This document shows positions 1 to 6,243 of a DNA stretch of 7,763 bases, in pieces; the first letter of the stretch is position 1, and each line of letters begins with the position of its first letter. The DNA is from Fidelibacterota bacterium (GTDB lineage: Bacteria > Bipolaricaulota > Bipolaricaulia > UBA7950 > UBA9294): assembly GCA_024278395.1 (NCBI GenBank), contig JAJRTG010000041.1, positions 1 through 7,763 on the forward strand. Reading direction: 5' to 3'. The notes beneath the pieces are model-generated. The model searched no databases. It saw only the letters and a list, made by a program, of their open reading frames with translations, and had not been told where the DNA came from. A program made the translations under genes and the position numbers.

Positions 1-778
1 GCGCCCGGCGCACGATCCCTTCCATGTCCGGCGGAGGAGCGTCGGTGTCGCGGCGCAGGCGGAGGAAGTACTCGATGTTCCCGGCCGGGCCGCGCAGGGG
101 CGAGTGGGTCGCTCCGACGACCCGCCACGGGGTCTTTCCCTCGATGAACGCGTGGAGCTCGCGGAGCACCGTGATGTGCGCCTCCGGATCGCGCACCACC
201 CCGCCCCGCTTCACGTTCTCCCGTCCGGCCTCGAACTGGGGCTTCACGAGGGCGATGACCTCCCCGCGGGGCTCCACGACCTCGGTGAGCGGGGGGATGA
301 TGAGCCGCAGCGAGATGAATGATACGTCGATCGTGGCGAGCTCGACCTCCTCTCCGATGTCCTCGTAGGTGAGGTAGCGGGCGTTCAGCCCCTCGTGCAC
401 CACCACCCGCGGATCGTTGCGCAGCCGCCAGTCGAGCTGGCCCTTCCCCACGTCCACGCAGTGCACCCGCGCCGCCCCGTGCTTGAGCAGGCAGTCGGTG
501 AACCCGCCGGTCGAGCTGCCGACGTCGAGGCAGACCATCCCTTTGGGATCGATCCGGAAGTCGGTGAGCGCGCCGGCGAGCTTCTCCCCGCCGCGGCTGA
601 CGTAGGGATCGGGGGAGATGAGCTCGATCCGCGCCTCAGGATCGACCATGTGCCCGGGGCGGTAGATCACCTGCCCGTCGACCTTGATCCGCCCGGCCAT
701 GATCATCCGCTGCGCCTTCGACCGGCTGCGGATCAACCGCCGCTGTGTGACGAGTTTGTCCAGACGCTCCTTCTTCAC
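1..778 (-). CDS. tlyA: TlyA-family rRNA (cytidine-2'-O)-methyltransferase, 3' end cut by window edge
   Basis: The product is an SAM-dependent 2'-O-methyltransferase of the TlyA/hemolysin A family, which methylates cytidine in 23S rRNA and, in some members, 16S rRNA. I translated it directly from the minus strand: 259 residues are visible with no stop, so the end lies just outside the left edge (family members are about 240-270 aa). An N-terminal S4 RNA-binding domain covers roughly residues 1-60 (KKERLDKLV, then AQRMIMAGRIKVDG). A Rossmann methyltransferase domain follows, with SRGGEKL at 61-67, the SAM-site motif CLDVGSSTGGF at 83-93, VDVGKGQL at 108-115, DVSFIS at 151-156, KPQFE at 179-183 and NIEYF at 234-238. 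K66, D151, K179 and E236 match the K-D-K-E catalytic tetrad known in TlyA. The GTG start (778-776) overlaps the aminotransferase stop as GTGA, so translation is probably coupled. Whether it also modifies 16S rRNA (type II) cannot be told. Confidence 0.95.
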   Translation of the reverse strand, partial: MKKERLDKLVTQRRLIRSRSKAQRMIMAGRIKVDGQVIYRPGHMVDPEARIELISPDPYVSRGGEKLAGALTDFRIDPKGMVCLDVGSSTGGFTDCLLKHGAARVHCVDVGKGQLDWRLRNDPRVVVHEGLNARYLTYEDIGEEVELATIDVSFISLRLIIPPLTEVVEPRGEVIALVKPQFEAGRENVKRGGVVRDPEAHITVLRELHAFIEGKTPWRVVGATHSPLRGPAGNIEYFLRLRRDTDAPPPDMEGIVRRA

Positions 779-1998
779 TCGCTGGGCACCGCCGCGCCGC
801 TCATCGTCTCCTGATAGGCGGCCAGCCCCTCGCGCAGGAGCTCGACGGCGCGGACGAGCTTATCCTCCTCGAGCACGTACGCGATCCGCACTTCGTCCCG
901 CCCCATCCCCGGGGTGGCGTAGAACCCGGTGCCCGGGGCGACCATCACCGTCTCACCGTTCCGCTCGAAGTCGGTGAGCAGGAACCGGGCGAAGCTCTCG
1001 CAATCGTCGATCGGGAGCTTGACGATCACGTAGAACGCTCCGGCCGGTTTGCGGCAGATGATCCCCGGGATCTCCTGCAGCGCGGAGTACAGCGTGTCCC
1101 GGCGGGAGTGGAACTTGGCGATCATCGACTCGACCGCGTCGGCGTGGTGCGGGTCGTTCAAGAACGCTACAAGCCCGATCTGTCCGAAGCTCGGCGGGGA
1201 GAGGCGCGCCTGCGCCATCCGGTTCGCTGCGCTCATCACCTCGGGGTTGTGCGACGCGATCACCCCGATCCGCGCCCCGCAGGCCGAGATCCGCTTGGAG
1301 ATGCTGTCCGCCAGGATCGCGTGGTCGCGCAGCTCGGGGAAGTCGAACACGCTTATCGCCTCCCCCTCGTAGACGAACTCCCGGTAGACCTCGTCCGAGA
1401 TCACGAACAGGTCGTGTTTGATGGCCAACGCGACGATCCGCTCGAGCTCTTCCTTGGTGTACACCACCCCGGTCGGGTTCCCGGGGTTGGAGAACAGGAT
1501 CGCGCGGGTGCGCGGGGTGATCTTGGACTCCATCTCCTCCAGCGGCGGGAGGTGGAACCCGTCCTCGGCGTAGGTGGTGATCGGAACGAGGGTGATGTTG
1601 GTAAGGTAGGAGTAGCCGCGGTAGTTGGGATAGAACGGTTCAGGGACGAGGATCTCGTCCCCGGGGTCGGTCGCCGCCTTCATGGCGAAGGTGAACGCCT
1701 CGCTCCCTCCGATCGTGATGCACATCTCGTCGGTGGAAAGCTCGATTCCGTGCTCGGCGTAGTATCCGCGCAGCGCCTCCAGCGTCGCCGGCATCCCCCG
1801 CGACGGGCTGTAGGAGAGCACGGGGATGTCGGCGTTTCTCACCCCCTCCATGAACGACCGCGGGGTCGGGATGTCCGGTTGGCCGATGTTCAGGCGATAG
1901 ATCGTCTTCCCCGCCGCCTCCGCCGCCTGGGCGAGGGGGGTCAGCTTGCGGATCGGGGAAGCGGGGAGATCGGCTGTGCGCTTCGAGAGCTTAGGCAT
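775..1998 (-). CDS. Class I/II pyridoxal-phosphate aminotransferase (aspartate aminotransferase-like)
   Basis: This 407-aa cytosolic fold-type I PLP enzyme should transfer an amino group between an amino acid and a 2-oxo acid. The PLP lysine is K235 in DSISKRIS, followed by GARIG. SNPGNPTG (170-177) supplies the cofactor-contacting Asn174, SDEVYREF (201-208) supplies Asp202 and Tyr205, and Arg371 in VRIAYV sits where family members bind the substrate alpha-carboxylate. The N-terminus (SPIRKLTPLA, then LNIGQPDIPTP) is typical of the AspB-like subgroup that includes enzymes from thermophilic anaerobes. Full family length, intact. The ATG at 1998 lies inside the last codons of the upstream hydrolase gene (8-nt overlap), and the TGA overlaps the tlyA GTG start. 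The substrate cannot be assigned: aspartate, alanine and aromatic aminotransferases of this subgroup look alike. The neighbouring ddl makes an alanine-linked role conceivable but does not prove it. Confidence 0.93.
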   Translation of the reverse strand: MPKLSKRTADLPASPIRKLTPLAQAAEAAGKTIYRLNIGQPDIPTPRSFMEGVRNADIPVLSYSPSRGMPATLEALRGYYAEHGIELSTDEMCITIGGSEAFTFAMKAATDPGDEILVPEPFYPNYRGYSYLTNITLVPITTYAEDGFHLPPLEEMESKITPRTRAILFSNPGNPTGVVYTKEELERIVALAIKHDLFVISDEVYREFVYEGEAISVFDFPELRDHAILADSISKRISACGARIGVIASHNPEVMSAANRMAQARLSPPSFGQIGLVAFLNDPHHADAVESMIAKFHSRRDTLYSALQEIPGIICRKPAGAFYVIVKLPIDDCESFARFLLTDFERNGETVMVAPGTGFYATPGMGRDEVRIAYVLEEDKLVRAVELLREGLAAYQETMSGAAVPSE

Positions 1999-2635
1999 AA
2001 TCTAGGATCCACACCTCCTGGGTTTCGGGGAGGCTCTGTCGGGTGAGACTCACCTCCGAGCTTCCGATTTTGCGCACATTTTGCATTCTGCGGGTGAAGT
2101 TCTCCACCGGGGCGATCGGAAAGTCATCACCGAGGATATCGGTCTTGTAGTGCATCGGGAAGATCACCCTCAACCGCGGAAGGCGCTTTGTGATCTCGAC
2201 CGCCTCGTCCGGCCCGATCGTGAAGTACCCGCCGACCGGGAGGAAGATCGCCTCCACGTCCTTGAGGGCTTCCGCCTGGAGATCGGTCAGCCGTTCCCCG
2301 AAATCGCCGAAGTGGGCCAGCGTGATCCCTTCAAGGTTGAACTTGAAGATCGTGTTCTCCCCGCGCTTGGTCCCGTGTGCTTCGTCGTGGAAGCTCCCGA
2401 TCCCGACGAACGTGATACCGTGGGCTGCATGCTCTCCCGCCCCCTGGATCACGACGGGGTTCCCCTTCACCCGCTCGACCGCGTTGTGGTCGAAGTGTCC
2501 GTGGCTCACGGTGACGATATCCGCGGGATAGTCCGGCGGGCGATAGGGGAGCCTCTCGTCGTACGGGTCGGTGACGATTCGCACCCCGTCGCCCTCGATC
2601 AGAAAACAGGAGTGTCCGATCCACTTGATCTTCAT
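1991..2635 (-). CDS. UPF0173/UlaG-like metallo-beta-lactamase-fold metal-dependent hydrolase
   Basis: This is a 214-aa cytosolic metallo-hydrolase, no signal peptide. It begins MKIKWIGHSCF, the usual start of the UPF0173 and UlaG-like branch, where His8 lies in the conserved GHS/A motif. The metal-binding signature SHGHFDH is at 44-50 (His45, His47, Asp49, His50). Further candidate ligands are His83, the HFGD at 108-111 and His162 in PMHYKTD. The length is close to the family norm. A longer reading frame reaches back to 2683, but I chose the ATG at 2635: it has a near-perfect Shine-Dalgarno seven bases upstream and the family N-terminus begins there. The gene starts 7 nt after ddl and overlaps the aminotransferase start by 8 nt, so it is an inner operon member. 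The biological substrate of UPF0173 proteins is mostly unknown; UlaG itself is a lactonase, which should not be transferred to this gene. Confidence 0.9.
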   Translation of the reverse strand: MKIKWIGHSCFLIEGDGVRIVTDPYDERLPYRPPDYPADIVTVSHGHFDHNAVERVKGNPVVIQGAGEHAAHGITFVGIGSFHDEAHGTKRGENTIFKFNLEGITLAHFGDFGERLTDLQAEALKDVEAIFLPVGGYFTIGPDEAVEITKRLPRLRVIFPMHYKTDILGDDFPIAPVENFTRRMQNVRKIGSSEVSLTRQSLPETQEVWILDYA

Positions 2636-2642
2636 GCGCAAC

Positions 2643-2652
2643 TCACCTCCTT
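2643..2652 (-). promoter_or_regulatory. Shine-Dalgarno deciding the start of the UPF0173 hydrolase
   Basis: The minus strand reads AAGGAGGTGA, a ten-base match to the anti-Shine-Dalgarno complement, ending 7 nt before the ATG at 2635. Its last three bases are the TGA stop of ddl, so ribosomes terminating on ddl sit on this site. It rules out the longer start at 2683. Confidence 0.85.
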
Positions 2653-3575
2653 GCAAATGCGCTTGTGAGCATGTGTTCGACAAGCTCAGCGAACGTGATC
2701 CCCGCCGCCTCCGCCGCCTGCGGGAGGTCGCTCGTCTCGGTCATCCCCGGGATGGTATTCACCTCGAGGACGTAGGGTGTTCCCTCGGGGCTCAACCGCA
2801 GGTCGACGCGGGAGAACCCGCGGCACCCCAGCGCCCGGTGGGCGGTGAGGGCCGCCTCCTGCGCCCGGGCGGTCACTCCCTCCGGGAGGGGGGCGGGGAC
2901 GAGGAACTCGGTCATCCCCGGGGTGTACTTGGCGGTGTAGTCGTAGAAGTCACGCTTCGGGCGCATCTCCACGATCGGAAGCGGTTCGGCTTCCCCGTCG
3001 ATCTCGAGGATCCCGACGGTGAGGTCCCTCCCTTCGATGTAGCGTTCGACGAGGAGGGACCCGAATCTTCCGATGATCTCCGCCGCCTGCGCCCGGAGCT
3101 CCTCGTCGTCTTGAACGATCCGCACCCCGACGCTCGATCCCTGGTCTCGCGGCTTGAGGACGAGGGGGAAGGGGATCGTTTCCACGACTCGGTCACAGAA
3201 ATCGTCGATCTCTCCACCCTGGTAGAGAAGACCATCCGGGACCGCGAGCCCCTTCCCGACGAACGCCTCCCGCGCGCGCGGTTTGTCCATCGCAAGGGCG
3301 CTTGCAAGCGGGCCCGATCCGGGGTAAGGGACCTCCATCGCTTCGAGCAACAGCTGAACCGTGCCGTTCTCCCCCGCCCCTCCGTGCAGGCAGTTGAAGA
3401 CGGCTTCGGCCCCTCGGATCCCGGGGACTATCCCGTCCAGGTCGGCTATCTCCACGTAGTCGGCCGTGTAGCCGAGCTCCCGGAGCGCCGCCGCCACTCT
3501 TCTCCCGGAGGCGATGGACACTTCCCTCTCTGCGGAATCCCCGCCCGCTATCACCGCGATCGTTTTGACGTTCAC
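2643..3575 (-). CDS. ddl: D-alanine--D-alanine ligase
   Basis: This 310-aa cytosolic ATP-grasp enzyme makes D-alanyl-D-alanine for the peptidoglycan precursor. The N-terminal domain carries AGGDSAEREVS (10-20), with Glu16 in place of the family D-Ala-binding Glu, and NCLHGGAGENG (61-71). The ATP-grasp part has LVLKPRDQGSSVG (138-150) and LLVERYIEGRD (174-184). The metal and active-site residues are Asp258, Glu271 and Asn273 (GFSRVDLRL and EVNTIPGMTETS). The omega-loop reads YDYTAKY; its Tyr217 corresponds to the tyrosine of E. coli DdlB associated with D-Ala rather than D-lactate specificity, so a normal ligase, not a Van-type one, is inferred. Start is GTG at 3575, preceded by GGGGGTGA at a short spacing; another GTG seven bases upstream is in a different frame. 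First gene of the leftward operon, directly behind a promoter candidate. Confidence 0.96.
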   Translation of the reverse strand: MNVKTIAVIAGGDSAEREVSIASGRRVAAALRELGYTADYVEIADLDGIVPGIRGAEAVFNCLHGGAGENGTVQLLLEAMEVPYPGSGPLASALAMDKPRAREAFVGKGLAVPDGLLYQGGEIDDFCDRVVETIPFPLVLKPRDQGSSVGVRIVQDDEELRAQAAEIIGRFGSLLVERYIEGRDLTVGILEIDGEAEPLPIVEMRPKRDFYDYTAKYTPGMTEFLVPAPLPEGVTARAQEAALTAHRALGCRGFSRVDLRLSPEGTPYVLEVNTIPGMTETSDLPQAAEAAGITFAELVEHMLTSAFARR

Positions 3576-3594
3576 CGTTCACCCCCAGGAAATT

Positions 3595-3623
3595 AGTATA
3601 GCTTTTGGAAAACCCGAGGACAA
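3595..3623 (-). promoter_or_regulatory. Sigma-70-like promoter for the ddl operon
   Basis: On the minus strand, TTGTCC (3623-3618; 4 of 6 to TTGACA) is followed after exactly 17 nt by TATACT (3600-3595; 5 of 6 to TATAAT). The predicted start of transcription near 3588 leaves a leader of about a dozen bases before the GTG at 3575, just enough for the GGGGGTGA ribosome site. The -35 box lies inside the left arm of an inverted repeat. Called by eye; no start site is known. Confidence 0.55.
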
Positions 3624-3651
3624 CGGACGGGGAAAACCGGGGTTTGTCCTC
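3616..3651. repeat. Inverted repeat in the divergent intergenic region (possible operator)
   Basis: GAGGACAA (3616-3623) and its exact reverse complement TTGTCCTC (3644-3651) flank a 20-nt spacer. The left arm covers the -35 box of the ddl promoter candidate. Inside lies a smaller palindrome, AAACC-GG-GGTTT (3634-3645), and GGAAAACC occurs directly repeated at 3607-3614 and 3631-3638. This layout suits a dimeric regulator site, but no regulator gene is in the window and an 8-bp arm can arise by chance. Confidence 0.35.
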
Positions 3652-3694
3652 TCGAATGCGGACAGGTGGGGTGTTTCCTGTTCGCTGGGGGGCG

Positions 3695-3723
3695 TTGACT
3701 TTAGTTTAGGAGCCTTATATGTT
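3695..3723 (+). promoter_or_regulatory. Sigma-70-like promoter for the first PKD lipoprotein gene
   Basis: TTGACT (3695-3700; 5 of 6 to the -35 consensus) is followed after 17 nt by TATGTT (3718-3723; 4 of 6). An alternative -10, TATATG, begins two bases earlier. The stretch is clearly more AT-rich than its surroundings and lies about 50 nt upstream of the ATG at 3772. The spacer contains a direct TTTAG-TTTAG repeat (3700-3709). Prediction by eye only. Confidence 0.5.
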
Positions 3724-3759
3724 GAGAGGTGTATGGTGGCTTTATTTCGGTTGGTGACT

Positions 3760-3766
3760 AAGGAGG
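3760..3766 (+). promoter_or_regulatory. Shine-Dalgarno of the first PKD lipoprotein gene
   Basis: AAGGAGG stands 5 nt before the ATG at 3772, and an in-frame TAG lies directly before that ATG, which fixes the start. Confidence 0.85.
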
Positions 3767-3771
3767 CCTAG

Positions 3772-5220
3772 ATGAAAAACTTAGACCACAGGAAGCGGGC
3801 GATACGGGCGATCTTCGGTCTCACGCTGCTCGCCCTATTGACGGTTCTCTTGACCGGTTGTTGGCTGTTCAACAAGGTTCCGGTCGCATCGTTCACCGCG
3901 AGCACCTTAGCCGGCGAAGCGCCGCTCACTGTCAACTTCAGCGCGATCCTTTCCTACGATTCCGACGGGGTGATCACCAAGTATGAATGGGATTTCGGGG
4001 ACGGATCGAGCGGTACGGGTGCATCGGTATCCCATACCTACACCGCGGCGGGCAGCTACACGGTGGTGCTGCGGGTGACGGACAACGACGGGGCGACCGC
4101 GACCGCGCAGAAGACGGTCATCGTCACCGCCCCTCCCGAAGAGGGAGGAGGCACCGGACCGACGGCGAGCTTCACCGCCACCCCGATCACCGGGGAGGCG
4201 CCGCTGACGGTCACGTTCAACGCCTCGGCCTCGAGCTACGCCGGACACGCGATCACTTACTATTCTTGGGATTTCGGGGACGGAACCACCGGGACGGGGA
4301 TCACCACCACCCACACCTACGCTCCTGCGGTGACGACCACCTACCACGTCGTCCTGCGGATCATCGCCTCGGACAACACCGAGGGGACGGCGGAGAAGGA
4401 CATCACGGTGATCGTGAGCTCCTCGACCCAACCGTCTACCGCCCCGACCGCCAGCTTCACCGTCACTCCGGACAGTCCTCAGATCGGTCCGCACACGTTC
4501 CAGTTCGATCCCTCGGATTCCGACGCCTCTGCCGGCAGGGAGCTGACCACCTATGTGTGGAGCTTCGGGGATCAGAGCTCCCAGACGGAGACCACGGACA
4601 AGACGGTTGAACACACGTTTCATACGGCCCAATCCTCCCAGGATTTCATCGTCACCCTTACCGTCATCGACGATCAGGGAAGCACGGACAGCTATTCCCG
4701 CACGGTGACGGTGAAGAACCTGCAGCCGATCGCCGGGTTCGAGATGAGTACCGACGGGGTCACCTGGGGGGTGGACGACATCGAGATCTACGACGCCCAG
4801 ACCGCTTCCCATACGATATACTTCCGGTCGATCGCCCCCACCGGTGATTTCTGGGATCAGCTCAGAACGGCGGAGGACGTTGACCTGCCGAACGATTCGA
4901 CGAGCGTCAAGCCGGATAACTTCGAGACAGGGACCTACACCTCCGGCGATCAGAACCTCTCCTACGATCCGGAGGGGAACGGCACCCACGGCGTGGGCAC
5001 GTGGGGGATCATCTCCTACGTGTGGAGCTTCGGGGACGGAACCACGGAGACGAAGAACGCGAATCTCGACGGTTCCTGTACCGCCTTCACTCATGACTAT
5101 CAGCTCGGGGTGGACGAATCGCAGAAGACGTTCACCGTGACGCTCGAGGTTATCGACAACCAAGGTGCGCGGGGGACCCTCAGCCGGACGATAAAGCTCT
5201 ACAAGAGTCCGGCGCCGTAG
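3772..5220 (+). CDS. Lipoprotein with four PKD domains (surface protein)
   Basis: This 482-aa protein is predicted to be exported and lipid-anchored. A positively charged start (KNLDHRKRAIR) leads into a hydrophobic segment and the lipobox LLTGC, with the lipidated cysteine at residue 30. The rest is PKD (polycystic-kidney-disease, Ig-like beta-sandwich) domains: about 37-118, 129-215, 225-316 and 318-476. Each has the P-x-A-x-F start, the W-[DS]-F-G-D core (WDFGDG 73-78 and 166-171, WSFGD 263-267 and 418-422), an H-T-Y/F-type strand, and a V-x-D-x-x-G turn near its end. Domain 4 carries about 80 extra residues before its WSFGDG. No catalytic motif or second membrane segment is visible. PKD domains in bacterial surface proteins usually mediate protein or carbohydrate contacts, so an adhesion or scaffold role is inferred. 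An intrinsic terminator follows, then a paralogue. A long open frame on the opposite strand is a composition shadow. Confidence 0.9.
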   Translation: MKNLDHRKRAIRAIFGLTLLALLTVLLTGCWLFNKVPVASFTASTLAGEAPLTVNFSAILSYDSDGVITKYEWDFGDGSSGTGASVSHTYTAAGSYTVVLRVTDNDGATATAQKTVIVTAPPEEGGGTGPTASFTATPITGEAPLTVTFNASASSYAGHAITYYSWDFGDGTTGTGITTTHTYAPAVTTTYHVVLRIIASDNTEGTAEKDITVIVSSSTQPSTAPTASFTVTPDSPQIGPHTFQFDPSDSDASAGRELTTYVWSFGDQSSQTETTDKTVEHTFHTAQSSQDFIVTLTVIDDQGSTDSYSRTVTVKNLQPIAGFEMSTDGVTWGVDDIEIYDAQTASHTIYFRSIAPTGDFWDQLRTAEDVDLPNDSTSVKPDNFETGTYTSGDQNLSYDPEGNGTHGVGTWGIISYVWSFGDGTTETKNANLDGSCTAFTHDYQLGVDESQKTFTVTLEVIDNQGARGTLSRTIKLYKSPAP

Positions 5221-5241
5221 CGGCTCTGCAACAGCGATTGG

Positions 5242-5273
5242 ACGGGTGGCCCGTGCTCGGGCCACCCGTTTTT
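5242..5273 (+). terminator. Intrinsic (Rho-independent) terminator between the two PKD genes
   Basis: ACGGGTGGCCC (5242-5252) pairs perfectly with GGGCCACCCGT (5259-5269) around the 6-nt loop GTGCTC, and a run of five T residues (5269-5273) follows. The 11-bp GC-rich stem plus T-run is a textbook terminator for plus-strand transcription. There is no T-run for the other direction. It ends only 16 nt before the likely start codon of the second PKD gene. Confidence 0.9.
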
Positions 5274-5275
5274 AA

Positions 5276-5283
5276 AGAGGTGG
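5276..5283 (+). promoter_or_regulatory. Shine-Dalgarno of the second PKD lipoprotein gene
   Basis: AGAGGTGG stands 6 nt before the ATG at 5290 but touches the in-frame ATG at 5284, which favours 5290 as the start. The site begins three bases after the terminator T-run, so any terminator read-through or hairpin folding directly affects access to it. Confidence 0.6.
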
Positions 5284-5289
5284 ATGGTT

Positions 5290-6243
5290 ATGCGGCGACG
5301 GGGGTTCAAGGCGGTGATGTTGCTCGTGGTGGTGGCCGTGGCCGGCTGTTCCATCCTCAACTCTCCGCCGGTCGCGCGGATCGCGGCCGTTCCTCTTTCG
5401 GGTTCCTCGCCGCTTTCGGTATCGTTCGACGCCGGAGGTTCCTACGATCCGGACGGTTCGATCATGGCCTACCGCTGGGACTTCGGGGACGGGACCACCG
5501 GCTCCGGCGTGACCACGGACCACACGTTCATCAGCGCGTCGACCAGGATCTACACGGTGGTCCTCACGGTGACGGACGACGACGGGGCGACCTCCTCCTG
5601 TGAACAGAGCATCGAGGTCATCGGCACAGGCGGTGGTGCGGGGAACAATCCCCCCAGCGCGCGGTTCACCGTCACTCCGAAGTCGTATGGGGATTCACCG
5701 CTGACCGTGACCTTCGACGCCTCGTTGTCCACGGACGTGGACGGAAGGATCGTTGCATACGCGTGGGATTTCGGCGATGGAACGACCGGATCGGGGAAGA
5801 TCCTGTCCCATACGTTCACGGCGGCGGCCACGGCCGACTTCACGGTCACCCTCACCGTCACGGACGACCGGGGAGCCAGTGCCAGTACCAGCGCGGTGAT
5901 CACCGTGCTCGTCCCCCCGAACGTTCCCACGGACGGTCCCACCGCCGCGTTCACCGCGTCGGATCCGGTGACCGTCTTCGCCTCCCCCGATCTGCCGTCC
6001 GTGCCGTCCCTGTTTTCGGTGACCTTCGATCCGGCCGATTCCACCCCGGCTCCCGGACATTCCATAAAGACCTACATTTGGGACTTCGGGGACGGAGAAT
6101 CGGTCACCATGGGGAGCGACTCCCCTGTGACGCACACCTACGCATCCGGAGCGCCGAGCCATACCTTCGTCGTCACCCTGACGGTGATCGATGATCAGGG
6201 GCTGACCGACTCCGTCGCGCGGAACGTCACGGTGCGGAACTAG
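5290..6243 (+). CDS. Lipoprotein with three PKD domains (paralogue of upstream gene)
   Basis: This 317-aa protein is predicted to be exported and lipid-anchored. MRRRGFK precedes a short hydrophobic stretch and the lipobox AVAGC, with the lipidated cysteine at residue 20. Three PKD domains follow at about 26-112, 121-208 and 216-316, with WDFGDG at 63-68, 159-164 and 264-269, and TVxDDxG turns near each domain end. Domain order matches domains 1-3 of the upstream gene: both third domains carry VTLTVIDDQG and close with VTV[KR]N, but this protein stops exactly there. No enzyme motif is seen. A surface binding or scaffold role is inferred. Start at 5290 is chosen for its ribosome-site spacing; 5284 (two residues longer) is possible. 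No promoter fits between it and the terminator just upstream, so expression probably depends on read-through. Its stop overlaps that of the convergent gene. Confidence 0.88.
   Translation: MRRRGFKAVMLLVVVAVAGCSILNSPPVARIAAVPLSGSSPLSVSFDAGGSYDPDGSIMAYRWDFGDGTTGSGVTTDHTFISASTRIYTVVLTVTDDDGATSSCEQSIEVIGTGGGAGNNPPSARFTVTPKSYGDSPLTVTFDASLSTDVDGRIVAYAWDFGDGTTGSGKILSHTFTAAATADFTVTLTVTDDRGASASTSAVITVLVPPNVPTDGPTAAFTASDPVTVFASPDLPSVPSLFSVTFDPADSTPAPGHSIKTYIWDFGDGESVTMGSDSPVTHTYASGAPSHTFVVTLTVIDDQGLTDSVARNVTVRN

Larger units (their letters stand above)
3878..6240 (+). repeat. Degenerate tandem repeats encoding seven PKD domains across two genes
   Basis: The PKD units recur at roughly 270-nt spacing and keep near-identical DNA at their cores. 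The 11-mer TTCGGGGACGG occurs at 3994-4004, 4273-4283, 5029-5039, 5482-5492 and 6085-6095, with variants near 4564 and 5769. The units are diverged elsewhere. They could support recombination between domains or between the two genes; the window shows only the repetition, not the events. Confidence 0.7.

Noticed and set aside
1108..2046. Long plus-strand open frame opposite the aminotransferase
   Set aside because: It is rich in R, G, D, H and V, has no recognisable domain, and covers a fully motif-supported gene on the other strand.
2636..2683. N-terminal extension of the UPF0173 hydrolase to a start at 2683
   Set aside because: The near-perfect ribosome site before 2635 and the family's usual MKIKWIGHS start favour the shorter protein. 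The extension would overlap ddl by about 40 nt.
1909..2720. Identical 21-nt GC-rich stretch at 1909-1929 (aminotransferase) and 2700-2720 (ddl)
   Set aside because: Both copies encode an alanine-rich QAAEAAG stretch in their genes using the genome's preferred GCG/GAG codons. Coincidence of codon bias explains it better than a mobile or regulatory repeat.
2571..3596. Plus-strand open frame opposite ddl
   Set aside because: Composition is that of a GC-rich shadow, and ddl carries every family motif on the minus strand.
3514..3771. Plus-strand frame of 85 codons ending right before the first PKD gene
   Set aside because: It begins inside ddl on the opposite strand, has no ribosome site, and spans the promoter region. 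Its stop codon only marks the start of the PKD gene.
3907..5265. Long open frame (452 codons) on the minus strand opposite the first PKD gene
   Set aside because: The translation is arginine-, glycine- and valine-rich with no family motif and lies wholly antisense to a clear lipoprotein gene with its own ribosome site. High GC in the third positions explains its length.
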